A DNA stretch of 41,469 nucleotides. Origin: Aureivirga sp. CE67 (GTDB taxonomy: Bacteria > Bacteroidota > Bacteroidia > Flavobacteriales > Flavobacteriaceae). The notes below the pieces were generated by a model. That model saw only the letters and a list, made by a program, of their open reading frames with translations, was not told the origin of the DNA and searched no databases. Positions 16,281-23,893 of the stretch are shown here, piece after piece; position 1 is the stretch's first letter, and every line of letters begins with the position of its first letter. Both the position numbers and the translations under genes were made by a program. The stretch lies in the NCBI RefSeq assembly GCF_015767245.1, contig NZ_JADOTV010000030.1, positions 1 through 41,469 on the forward strand, in the 5' to 3' direction.

Positions 16281-17015
16281 ATGAAAAAAAACTACTTGTT
16301 GGCTATAGAGTTTAAAGTTTCGTCTTTAAAACAAGAAGTAGTTAATTCTTATGATCCAAATGATAAAACTTGTTTGGAAGGAGATGTTTTAAGAGAAGAA
16401 ATGATTGGAAGTTATTTGACATACAGAATTCGTTTTGAAAATGAAGGTACAGCAAGTGCTGTAAACATTGTTGTGGAAGATGAGATAAATCCAGCAATGT
16501 TTGATATTTCTACAATTCAATTAATAGACGCAAGTCATGATTGTGAAATGAGAACAGAAGGAAATACAGCAAAATTTTTCTTTGACGATATTATGCTTTC
16601 ACATGAAGATGATTCAAATGACGGATATGTAATTTTCAAAATCAAAACTTTGGACACTCTAGAGTTAGAAGATACGATTGAAAATACTGCAGAAATCTAT
16701 TTTGATTTTAATGATGCGATTGTTACAAACACCGCTATTACAACAGTGAAAAATTTGGATGTAGATTCTTTCGGGACGGATAGCTCAATTGCTATTTACC
16801 CAAATCCAGCTACGGAAATTTTAAATATTACAAGTAAAAATGCGATTGAAAAAGTGGAGATTTATTCTGTTTTAGGAAAACAAATAGCAGAATTTAATTT
16901 TGAATCGAATAATCAATCTGAGCAACTGAACATAAATTCTCTTGATACAGGAATATACATGATAAAAGTATATTCTTCAGTAGGAGAGAAGCAAAGCAAA
17001 TTAATAATAAAGTAA
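16281..17015 (+). pseudogene. Truncated tandem copy 4: start region joined to C-terminal domains
   Basis: 244 residues. The first eight codons (MKKNYLLA) match the start of copy 3. The sequence then passes directly to IEFKVSSLKQEVVNSYDPND, which in copy 2 lies about 570 residues into the protein. An in-frame deletion of roughly 1.7 kb has removed most of the signal peptide, the calcium loops, the leucine-rich repeats and the linker. The DUF7619-like domain and T9SS type A tail remain intact. Without a complete signal peptide it should not be exported, so it is probably non-functional, although the reading frame and promoter are preserved. It could also serve as a donor for recombination with the other copies. 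Confidence 0.8.
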
Positions 17016-17032
17016 GTATTATTGATTTACCT

Positions 17033-17071
17033 AAAAGATAGTTATATTATACAGGGGGAACACTATCTTTT
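17033..17071 (+). terminator. Hairpin after truncated copy 4
   Basis: AAAAGATAGT (17033-17042) pairs with ACTATCTTTT (17062-17071) around a 19-base loop containing GGGGG. It lies 18 bp after the stop. Confidence 0.6.
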
Positions 17072-17079
17072 AAAGCAAA

Positions 17080-17111
17080 AAAAGCATATTTCAGAAATGA
17101 AATATGCTTTT
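17080..17111. terminator. Bidirectional terminator between copy 4 and the chitinase gene
   Basis: AAAAGCATATTTC (17080-17092) pairs with GAAATATGCTTTT (17099-17111). The stem is flanked by A residues on one side and T residues on the other, as expected between convergent genes. Confidence 0.8.
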
Positions 17112-17157
17112 GCGTTAATACTAAATTTAACTAAACAAAAAATTTATTTTTAGAATT

Positions 17158-18630
17158 TTATTCTTCGTCACAATTCTCTACAAACTCCCATACTTCATTC
17201 TGTCCAGGAATCTCTCCAGGATTTGCATACCATTTATTTTGCCAGATTTTTCCTTCGTGATATACTTTTGTATTTGGGTTTGCATAGGTTTGATTCTCTT
17301 TATAGTCAGGAATTCCACAGTGTTTTCCTCCACCTTCTTCTCCGCTACAATCTTTTCCTCCACCAGAATAAGTTGCTAAATCGTAATTGTTTGCATTAGA
17401 GATGGCGCTACTTTTTGAACTTCCATTTAAAACTCTTGAAGCTACATTTAAGTAAGAATAAGAAGAGCTAGAACCACTACTTAATAATAATTGCCAAATC
17501 ATTACACCATCTAATTCTCCTTGTCTATCAGGATGATTTGTGATATGATCTGCTAAATCTGCAACATTTTCATGCGTATAAGTATAATACGGTCCCCAAG
17601 GTTCATTAGGGAAATGTGTTCCTGCTGCTATTTTGAATCCATACGTTTTTGCATAATGGGCATATGCATCATACATAATTGTTCTGTTCTGACTTCCTCC
17701 AGTGTTATAACCTTGGTAGGCGATTAAATCAATTTTATTTCCAACAGCTTCAATTACTGGAATCATGTGTCCTGTAGAAGTAAATCCGTAAAGATTAATT
17801 CCATTTGTAGACGCAGAACCATTGTAAAGATTTGTATCATTTTCTCCTGTGATTGTATTTCTATTTTCATAAGAATACGGAGAACTTGGATCATTATTTA
17901 ATTGTCCTCCAATAGCTCCAACTCCAGCTGGTGCACATGCAAGAATGTATTTTTCTTTTGGCATGATTGCTCTAGAATTGTTGAAGAAATCAATAAAATG
18001 TTGCACATTTTCTGGGTTTCCAATTCCTGCGAAAGAACCATCAGGCTCATAATCCCAGTCGATTCCTGCAAATCCCATATCATCTACTAAATCTTTAATT
18101 TGTTGGTAATTGATATTGTAAGTGTCTGGAGCATTCCAATAAGTTTCTCCTCCAATAGATAAAATTACTCGAATTCCTTTGTTTTTTAAAGCATCTACAC
18201 TTTCTACCAAAGTACACCCATCATAAGGAACCTCGATTCCAGTTTGTGAAATGTCATAAGAACCTTTTACATAAGTAAGATTTGGTTTTGCAAAAGAAAG
18301 AAATACATAATTCACATAAGAAGGAATTTCTCTAAGTTTTGAGTTTTGTTCTGAAGTAACATAATTTTCAGACCAAGAAGGGAAATATGCCAATACTACT
18401 GGACTCGTCATTGGATCTAAATCAGGAACTTCTCCATCGTCCGGATCGTCACCACCTCCATCATCTGGATCATCTGGATCAGGATCTTGATTATTTGGAT
18501 CATCTGGATTGTCCGGATTTTCAATGTTATCATCTGGTGGATTGGTGATAGTGTCATCATCTCCACATGAGACTGCTAATGTGATAAATAAAATCACAAA
18601 AAGTTTTGATACGTATTTCATAATCTTCAA
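17158..18630 (-). CDS. Lipoprotein GH18 chitinase-like glycoside hydrolase with CBM5/12-type module
   Basis: 490 residues. A lipoprotein signal ends LAVSC (Cys22). A low-complexity Asp/Pro/Gly linker spans about 24-72, followed by a GH18 barrel from about residue 77. VILSIGGE (155-162) is the SxGG strand, and AGIDWDYE (188-195) corresponds to the catalytic DxxDxDxE. The first aspartate is replaced by alanine, but the middle aspartates (191, 193) and the acid Glu195 are kept. The C-terminus (about 440-485), with YKENQTYANPNTKVYHEGKI-type spacing and NKWYANPGEIPG, is a chitin-binding CBM5/12-like module. It probably cleaves chitin or peptidoglycan-like N-acetylglucosamine polymers at the cell surface. 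An alternative start is the ATG at 18621. It is transcribed on its own. Confidence 0.88.
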   Translation of the reverse strand: MKIMKYVSKLFVILFITLAVSCGDDDTITNPPDDNIENPDNPDDPNNQDPDPDDPDDGGGDDPDDGEVPDLDPMTSPVVLAYFPSWSENYVTSEQNSKLREIPSYVNYVFLSFAKPNLTYVKGSYDISQTGIEVPYDGCTLVESVDALKNKGIRVILSIGGETYWNAPDTYNINYQQIKDLVDDMGFAGIDWDYEPDGSFAGIGNPENVQHFIDFFNNSRAIMPKEKYILACAPAGVGAIGGQLNNDPSSPYSYENRNTITGENDTNLYNGSASTNGINLYGFTSTGHMIPVIEAVGNKIDLIAYQGYNTGGSQNRTIMYDAYAHYAKTYGFKIAAGTHFPNEPWGPYYTYTHENVADLADHITNHPDRQGELDGVMIWQLLLSSGSSSSYSYLNVASRVLNGSSKSSAISNANNYDLATYSGGGKDCSGEEGGGKHCGIPDYKENQTYANPNTKVYHEGKIWQNKWYANPGEIPGQNEVWEFVENCDEE

Positions 18631-18787
18631 TATGTTTTTAATTCAGTTATTTTCAGAAAGGAAAATACCGTACCAAAAAATGTAATTTTATGTTAAGATA
18701 GTATCAGAATAATATTGAGGTTTTAAATAAAAAAATGAAGTAAATTGATGTTTTTGTTTGATTTTTAGAAGTTTATATTTTTAGTGG

Positions 18788-18824
18788 TATTGAAATGTTA
18801 AAATTATTTTTTAACATTTCAATA
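18788..18824 (-). terminator. Perfect 14-bp hairpin downstream of the 55-residue gene
   Basis: TATTGAAATGTTAA (18788-18801) pairs exactly with TTAACATTTCAATA (18811-18824) around a 9-base loop. It sits 17 bp past the stop of the small minus-strand gene. There is no strong T tract on that strand, so it may be a weak terminator or an mRNA-stabilising structure. Confidence 0.5.
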
Positions 18825-18841
18825 CTTTATTATCAATTATT

Positions 18842-19009
18842 TTAATGTCCAATTTCTATAATTTTTTGTTCTGGTTCAAATCCTTGTACGAATTGATACA
18901 ATGGAACAAAAACTAAAATACCTACTAAAATCAGAAAAACGATCTTAATAAATAATGGAACCTTTTTCCTAGTTGGAAGATCTGTCGGAAATAAATCAAT
19001 CTTTTTCAT
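18842..19009 (-). CDS. Small single-pass membrane protein (55 residues)
   Basis: A short ORF reads MKKIDLFPTDLPTRKKVPLF and then a hydrophobic helix (about residues 19-39, IKIVFLILVGILVFVPLY), ending with a polar tail EQKIIEIGH. It starts at the ATG at 19009 and stops with TAA at 18842. It has a basic N-terminus, one membrane span and a C-terminal tail predicted outside the cytoplasm. It is oriented like its neighbours (the methyltransferase upstream, 56 bp, and the chitinase downstream). It is probably real because it has a complete frame with a sensible topology, a gap of normal size and a hairpin after it. Function unknown. Confidence 0.65.
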   Translation of the reverse strand: MKKIDLFPTDLPTRKKVPLFIKIVFLILVGILVFVPLYQFVQGFEPEQKIIEIGH

Positions 19010-19065
19010 AATTATTGAATTTAAAGGTTACTAATACAATATTAGTTGTAAGAAAAATGAATTCT

Positions 19066-19740
19066 TTACAAATTATTTTTAATTCCTTTAAAAAGACAAA
19101 CACATCCAATGACTTTCATCTCATAAGAAGCGAACCGTTTTTTTAGATTTTTTTCCAAATCTTCATAAGTATCTTTTGTGTTTGAAAAAATACCTTTACT
19201 GTTATAAAAATCCATTAATTTTTGTGCTTTTCTAGTTCTTGGAATGTCTCCTTGAAGAATAGTAGAACCAAAAATTACTCCATTATTATTTAAAAGAGGA
19301 AGGAGATGATCAAAAACAATTGATTTATCGGAAATAGTACCCGGTAAACAATGTAAAAGATAATTGATAGAAATTGAATCAAAAGGATTGATCTGAAAAG
19401 GAATTGGCTCCAAAATATTATGAATAAAAGTAGCAGGTTTCAGTTCTTTTGCATTTTCAGAAGCTACGTTCAAACTGTTTTTGTTTAAATCCATTAAAAC
19501 CAATCGAGTGTCTTTCGGAAAATCACAATGTTTTAAATAATATCCAGTTCCGACGCCAACATCTAAATGATTATTTGTAAGGTTATCATCATAAAGCTTT
19601 ATCAGGTTTTTTGTTGGACATTTCCATATATAAGTATTCGAAATTTTCAAAACTAATAAGTCGTAAATAAACAGCAAAGCCTTGGTGTAAGCAGCTTGAC
19701 CTTTTCGTACATCTTCATCAACTTCTTTGTTTTTAAACAT
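19066..19740 (-). CDS. Class I SAM-dependent methyltransferase
   Basis: 224 residues. HLDVGVGTGYYL at 58-69 is the motif I glycine-rich loop that binds S-adenosylmethionine. LVLMDLNKNSLNVA (about 80-93) is the acidic motif that binds the ribose. NYLLHCLP (about 125-132) and VIFGSTIL follow in the expected order. The substrate cannot be read from the sequence; the closest resemblance is to small-molecule or lipid methyltransferases. No signal peptide, so it is cytosolic. It is the first gene of the minus-strand group, with the 55-residue membrane protein 56 bp downstream. Confidence 0.85.
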   Translation of the reverse strand: MFKNKEVDEDVRKGQAAYTKALLFIYDLLVLKISNTYIWKCPTKNLIKLYDDNLTNNHLDVGVGTGYYLKHCDFPKDTRLVLMDLNKNSLNVASENAKELKPATFIHNILEPIPFQINPFDSISINYLLHCLPGTISDKSIVFDHLLPLLNNNGVIFGSTILQGDIPRTRKAQKLMDFYNSKGIFSNTKDTYEDLEKNLKKRFASYEMKVIGCVCLFKGIKNNL

Positions 19741-20061
19741 AACTTAACTGATTAATAACCTATCAAAATTATTATCAAATAATGTTTTTTTGCGTTAAAG
19801 AAGATGTAATATTTACTGTTTTGTGCAAAAATTAATATTTAAAGTTCGTTGATGTTTTTAATAAATTCTACTTCTGAAATACATATTTGATAGATATAGA
19901 ATAATTATAGATTTTTTTATTTGAATATAAAATTGATTATTAAAATGTAAATATGTTTTTTTTTAAGTTAAATTTTTATACTATTGTTTAAAAAAATGAA
20001 TTGTTGACAGTTTTGTTATGGGCTAACAATGAATGAATATATAAATTAATAATTTTAAAAT
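19741..20061. other. AT-rich divergent intergenic region
   Basis: These 321 bp lie between a minus-strand and a plus-strand gene and should hold promoters for both. No ORF was found. One inverted repeat, TTGTTA-tgggc-TAACAA at 20013-20029, stands 33 bp before the downstream gene and could be an operator. No convincing TAnnTTTG -7 element was identified. Confidence 0.45.
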
Positions 20062-20562
20062 ATGAAAAAGATATTAGTATTTGTATTAATCAGTTTTTTG
20101 TTTAATTCTTGTTTTCTTATTAAAAGAGGAGAATGGAGATCAGGAAGATGTAGAAGAAATAATGAAAATCGTTTTAAGTTGTTAAAAAAAGATTTTATAA
20201 AAACAGATAAAATAACTTTTTATAAGATTTATAGAGACGAAAATTTACCAAGTGTAGGCTATGGATTTTATCCAGATGGTAGATTCATAATAATACAATC
20301 TAAAAGTGGACAAAGATTAAATTCTGATGATGTTTTTGGAGTAAATTGGAATACAGCTCCTTATAGAGGATACTGGAGAGTTGAAGATGATAAAATAAAA
20401 ATAGAATATTTTGTTTGTTATCAATCAGGTTATAATTCAACTAAAAAAGGAGAAGTAAAAGGAGATAGTATAGTATTTTATAAGAATTTTTATCATCCTC
20501 ATAAGATTGATAAAAGATCTTATGTTAAAATTTTAGATGAAAACTTAACATTTATGGATTGA
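20062..20562 (+). CDS. Lipoprotein of unknown function
   Basis: 166 residues. The lipoprotein signal ends FNSC (Cys17), followed by an Arg/Asn-rich stretch and then a beta-rich domain (FYKIYRDENLPSVGYGFYPDGRFIII...). The pattern GYGFYPDGRF, then YRGYWRVEDDKIKIEYF, then GEVKGDSIVFYKNFY is typical of small beta-barrel lipoproteins that accompany toxin or immunity loci in Flavobacteriaceae, but no family can be named. It begins the array of small exported proteins. Confidence 0.7.
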   Translation: MKKILVFVLISFLFNSCFLIKRGEWRSGRCRRNNENRFKLLKKDFIKTDKITFYKIYRDENLPSVGYGFYPDGRFIIIQSKSGQRLNSDDVFGVNWNTAPYRGYWRVEDDKIKIEYFVCYQSGYNSTKKGEVKGDSIVFYKNFYHPHKIDKRSYVKILDENLTFMD

Positions 20563-20616
20563 GATTTAATTTTGAAATAAACTAACTGGTGTAGTTGTTT
20601 TTAATGAGATAATTAA

Positions 20617-20988
20617 ATGATGAAAAAACAAATTTTTAGTACAAAGTATAGTCTTCATAAATGTGTCAATAATATAGGATTCAATATCACATTTGATATT
20701 GAAGTAGAAGTACTAAATGAAGAAAAATTAGAAATAGAAATTGATGATAAATTTGTATCAAGTTTTTTAAAGAATTCTAAAGAATTTCTTCGTTTCGGAA
20801 TTTTCTATTTTTATGATAAATACCAAAGAGGATTAAAAATTAAAATAAAAAATATTCATTTTATGCCAGTTGATAGTTCTCATATTGTTCTAACCTATGG
20901 AGTAATTGATGCTTTATCTGAACTTTTAAACTTTAAAATAGATGGTTTTGAAATTAATAAAAATGGTTTTATTCAGTTTGCTAAATAA
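20617..20988 (+). CDS. Hypothetical protein with weak EF-G domain IV-like pattern
   Basis: 123 residues, no signal peptide, probably cytosolic. The C-terminal half (FGIFYFYDKYQRGLKIKI, then a VDSSHIVLTYGVIDALSELL run) has the layout of elongation factor G domain IV, where a VDSS motif precedes a helix with alanine and leucine. The similarity is weak and may be chance. It sits 54 bp downstream of the lipoprotein gene in the same direction. Function unknown. Confidence 0.6.
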   Translation: MMKKQIFSTKYSLHKCVNNIGFNITFDIEVEVLNEEKLEIEIDDKFVSSFLKNSKEFLRFGIFYFYDKYQRGLKIKIKNIHFMPVDSSHIVLTYGVIDALSELLNFKIDGFEINKNGFIQFAK

Positions 20989-21075
20989 TTAATTAGTTAT
21001 TCCGTTTTTTAAACAAGCTTCAGTTAGGTATGGATAATTTATAACTAAAGTTGTCCCAATTTTATATTATAGATA

Positions 21076-21115
21076 CTTTTTTTATGTTAAAATTTTACGC
21101 TAGTATTGTTGATTG
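21076..21115. repeat. Degenerate cassette spacer upstream of the 21197 lipoprotein
   Basis: The segment with TTTTTTTATGTTAAAATTTT followed by CGCTAGTATTG resembles the 3' half of the spacers at 22111-22225 and 22775-22880 (poly-T, ATGTTTAAAA, then GCGCTAGT). Similarity is limited, so this is a tentative fourth copy. Confidence 0.35.
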
Positions 21116-21196
21116 ATTTTTTTTTGTTGAAAAAGAGTTGTGCTAAGTGTGAAAAAAGAAAAAATAAGAAGAATTATTAAAACCATATAATCAACA

Positions 21197-22042
21197 ATGA
21201 TAAAATATACAAAATTACTTATTTGTTTATTTTTTTTAATTTCTTGTAAAAATGATAAACCTAAAATAGTTAAAATAGATAAAGAAGGGGTAAAAGAATG
21301 GGAATATTATTTTCACTCTAATCCTAGAAAAAATTATGGTTTGAATTTTAATAAAAACGGACTTTTAATTGGGAAGTATTTTTTTACTAAAACGGAGATA
21401 CCAACTAATAAAACAGAGATAGATAGTATTTATAATTATAATGGAAAAGGAAATATACAATCCAAAGTTTATTTAATTAATAATGAACAGCAATATTATA
21501 AAGCATTTAATTCTGATGAAAATCCAATAATGGAAGGGAAGTTGGATTTTCAGCAAAATAAAGTTGGTTGGTGGTCATTTTATGATGAAAATGGAATTTT
21601 ATTTAAAAAAGAAAATTATCAATTGCTCGATGATAAAGTAGGTATTCATCAATTTATGATGTTTAAACCTAATGGTGAGATAGATTATGATAATAGTTTA
21701 TTTCTAGATATTGAAATTCCAAAATTTAAGAAAAATGATTTTGGTACAATTCAGTATATTTTATATTACCCAGTCGAAGAAATTCCAGAGTTTGATGAAT
21801 TTGAGATATTAATGGCTACAGATTGGTCTTATGGAAGAGATTCAGTTACGTCATTTAAAATATTACCCAATAAAAAATATAATAAAACTTTTAAATTTAA
21901 TGAAGTAGGTGAAAGAAATTTAAAAAGTATTATTAGTATCGTTAGAGTTAAAGATACTTTCATTGGTAATGGTAAAATAGAAAGTCTTACTAAAACTAGT
22001 ACTCTTCAAATGAATAATCAATTTGAAGTTTTTGAAAAATAA
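21197..22042 (+). CDS. MORN-like lipoprotein of unknown function
   Basis: 281 residues with a lipoprotein signal ending LISC (Cys17). The centre contains repeats such as NYNGKGNIQSKVYL and QNKVGWWSFYDENGILFKKENYQ, with an aromatic-glycine pattern similar to MORN_2 / toxin-antitoxin YwqK-type repeats. The C-terminal half (about residues 175-275) is a beta-rich domain. The gene lies inside the cassette-like array, followed by a spacer carrying a stem-loop. It could be an immunity or surface lipoprotein, but there is no direct evidence. Confidence 0.7.
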   Translation: MIKYTKLLICLFFLISCKNDKPKIVKIDKEGVKEWEYYFHSNPRKNYGLNFNKNGLLIGKYFFTKTEIPTNKTEIDSIYNYNGKGNIQSKVYLINNEQQYYKAFNSDENPIMEGKLDFQQNKVGWWSFYDENGILFKKENYQLLDDKVGIHQFMMFKPNGEIDYDNSLFLDIEIPKFKKNDFGTIQYILYYPVEEIPEFDEFEILMATDWSYGRDSVTSFKILPNKKYNKTFKFNEVGERNLKSIISIVRVKDTFIGNGKIESLTKTSTLQMNNQFEVFEK

Positions 22043-22110
22043 CATTCTCCCCAGCTTCTCCCAGTTTTAGATGACAAAGCGCTACCGAAAGTTTTTAACT
22101 TGTTATGTGT

Positions 22111-22225
22111 CAGTTATTAAAGAAAAACAAATCCAGTATTTTTAATTAAGAATATGTTTTATGTTTAAAAGATTTGTTTTAAGGTTGTGTGTTACTCGAA
22201 AGGATTCGAGCGCTAGTGTAGGGTA
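22111..22225. repeat. Cassette spacer repeat, copy 1
   Basis: Starts with TTATTAAAGAAAAACAAATC and the stem-like CAGTATTTTTAATTAAGAATA (about 22134-22154), then ATGTTTAAAA and a GC-richer part with the hairpin CTCGAA-agga-TTCGAG (22195-22210) ending GCGCTAGT. Copies 2 and 3 have the same order. It lies between the lipoprotein gene and the next small gene and is preceded by a run of C after the upstream stop codon. Confidence 0.65.
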
Positions 22226-22314
22226 GACAAGTAATATATTCATTTGAAAATGAATATGAAAATTACGATAAGGTAAATTATTCTGTAATTCAAATAAAAT
22301 AAAAATCAGGAGTT

Positions 22315-22734
22315 ATGCAAAACAAAATAAAAATATTTTTAGGACTATTTTTTTTAGTTATAAATACAAGTTTTTTCAGTAAAAATAGATATGATAAAAG
22401 AATTGATATTAGTACAGATACGTTAAGAAATAGTTTAGTTTTCATAAAAGAAAGTACTAAACTGGATGTTAAAAGTCGAAAAATTATTGAAGAAGATTTG
22501 AAACAATTTCTTAAAATAAAACCAAAAATATCTTTAATTTTTTATGTTTGTTATAATGAAAATTCTCGATTTTTAATTTTCAAAAGAATAATTACAATTA
22601 AAGATGCATTAGAAGAAATTGGGATTAGTAGTGATAAAATATCATATGTTTTCGAAGAAAATAATGATAGTTCATGTCATATAGATATATTTACTTTTGA
22701 TTTAATTCCCCCCCGCTCGTCCTCAAATGAATAA
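22315..22734 (+). CDS. Small exported protein whose 3' end runs into the spacer
   Basis: 139 residues with a hydrophobic N-terminus (residues 5-22) that is probably a signal peptide. The body is short and charged, with the conserved-looking DVKSRKIIEEDLKQFLK helix. No family recognised. The last codons (IPPRSSSNE) are encoded by the C-run and adjacent spacer sequence. In the neighbouring cassettes a TAA stop stands directly before the same C-run, and here a TAA occurs one frame off (in gatTTAATTCCC). The original stop may therefore have been lost by a small indel, adding about ten residues. Confidence 0.65.
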   Translation: MQNKIKIFLGLFFLVINTSFFSKNRYDKRIDISTDTLRNSLVFIKESTKLDVKSRKIIEEDLKQFLKIKPKISLIFYVCYNENSRFLIFKRIITIKDALEEIGISSDKISYVFEENNDSSCHIDIFTFDLIPPRSSSNE

Positions 22735-22774
22735 CGACTGATTGCTAGCGACCGATTGTATTGTGTGCCGTTTT

Positions 22775-22880
22775 AGTTATTTAAGAAAAACAAACCCAGC
22801 ATTTTTAATTAAGAATATTGTTTTTTTATGTTTAAAATATTTGTGTTACTCGAAAGGATTCGAGCGCTAGTAAGGGTGTT
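22775..22880. repeat. Cassette spacer repeat, copy 2
   Basis: Almost the same as copy 1 in two blocks: TTATTTAAGAAAAACAAAC with an AGCATTTTTAATTAAGAATATT stem and poly-T, then the hairpin CTCGAA-agga-TTCGAG (22849-22864) and GCGCTAGT. The second block is identical to copy 1 over about 24 bases. Confidence 0.7.
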
Positions 22881-22902
22881 CAATAACTAAAACCAATAGA
22901 AT

Positions 22903-23472
22903 ATGAAATTCAATAAAAGCATTTTAAATTATATTTTAATATTTTCTATGTTATTTCATTTTAAATCTTTTTCACAAGATAAGAGGAAAATGAATAGTTT
23001 TTTAGATACAATATTTGATAAAATTCAAAAAGAATTACTAATAAAAGATTGCTTTACATCTGGAAAATCAAATAGGCCAGAATATATTTTAGAGAATTTA
23101 GATGATTTAGATAATTATGGTTTTTATTCTTTTCATGATAATTATTCTAGATTAAAACCTCCAATTGTTGCTAAAGCAATAGTAGGATATAAAGATTCAA
23201 ATTGGAGATCTAGTAGTATTCATCAAAGATTATTTTTTTTAATAGTTTATGATAAATTTTTAATTAATGATTTTTTAAATATAAATATTGGTAATGAATT
23301 ATTAGATGTAACCAAAAATAATTTTGTTTTTTTAAAAGAAAAAGATGATGTTAAATATTTTAAAAATGAAACTTCTATTTTACTAATAAAGTTTAATGGT
23401 AATTCTGTCAAGGCATATATATTAGCTGATAAATGTTTAGATATAGATTTAATTGTTGATTGTTATTTTTAA
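22903..23472 (+). CDS. Exported hypothetical protein of the cassette array
   Basis: 189 residues with a signal peptide ending KSFSQ (residues 7-24 hydrophobic, cleavage near residue 25). The mature protein is helical at first (RKMNSFLDTIFDKIQKELL) and then mixed, with paired cysteines at KDCF, DKCLD and DCYF that could form disulfides. No family recognised. It starts just after spacer copy 2 and ends with a stop followed by five C residues and spacer copy 3, so it is a complete cassette unit. Confidence 0.7.
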   Translation: MKFNKSILNYILIFSMLFHFKSFSQDKRKMNSFLDTIFDKIQKELLIKDCFTSGKSNRPEYILENLDDLDNYGFYSFHDNYSRLKPPIVAKAIVGYKDSNWRSSSIHQRLFFLIVYDKFLINDFLNINIGNELLDVTKNNFVFLKEKDDVKYFKNETSILLIKFNGNSVKAYILADKCLDIDLIVDCYF

Positions 23473-23534
23473 TCCCCCTTACTGGCACGAGAATAAGTAA
23501 TCGCTAGTGCTTGATTGTATCGAGTATCATACCA

Positions 23535-23625
23535 GCTATTTAAGAAAGTAAAACCAGTATTTTTAATTAAGAATACTGTTTTTTTTATGTTTAAGTTTTT
23601 TCTGCTATTGCTGTATGGTACTCTA
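23535..23625. repeat. Cassette spacer repeat, copy 3
   Basis: Begins with CTATTTAAGAAAGTAAAAC and then a perfect hairpin, CAGTATT/AATACTG (23555-23561 with 23572-23578), followed by a poly-T run and ATGTTTAAG. This copy has the best terminator shape. The hairpin CTCGAA/TTCGAG of copies 1 and 2 is missing here. Preceding bases (CTAGTGC, TTGATTGTAT) match the flank of copy 2. Confidence 0.65.
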
Positions 23626-23691
23626 AAGAATAGAATAAATTTATGTCTGACAAAATTTTTATAGTGAAGTTGAAAGTAAAAAAATAATTTT

Positions 23692-23815
23692 TTCGGCTTA
23701 GGGATTGCAGCGGCATCCTTTTTTGCTTTTCTTCATTCAGTTGATTTAGCAAAAAAGATATAGTGAAAAGCCCGACCTTTTTCTGAGTTTTTTGAAACGA
23801 AGAAAAAGGGAAGCT
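23692..23815. other. Structured intergenic element with two hairpins
   Basis: CTTTTTTGCT (23718-23727) pairs with AGCAAAAAAG (23748-23757), inside a partial outer pairing of TCGGCT with AGCCCGA. A second hairpin pairs CCTTTTTCT (23776-23784) with AGAAAAAGG (23801-23809). The GCGGCATCC and AAGCCCGACC segments resemble a repeat I recall from many flavobacterial intergenic regions. It may be a structured RNA or terminator-linked repeat. Confidence 0.5.
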
Positions 23816-23893
23816 CCAGATAATTGAAATCTTCAGCTATAAATCTTGTGAAAAAATAAAAACTCTCTCCAACAATCTTTCTCATAATAAAAG

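Noticed and set aside
20617-20988. Assigning the 123-residue protein to elongation factor G domain IV
   Set aside because: Only one short motif resembles it; the match is too weak to name a function.
22111-23625. Recurring spacers considered as a CRISPR array
   Set aside because: Repeats are 90-115 bp, few, separated by full genes, and not spaced by short unique sequences; no cas gene is present.
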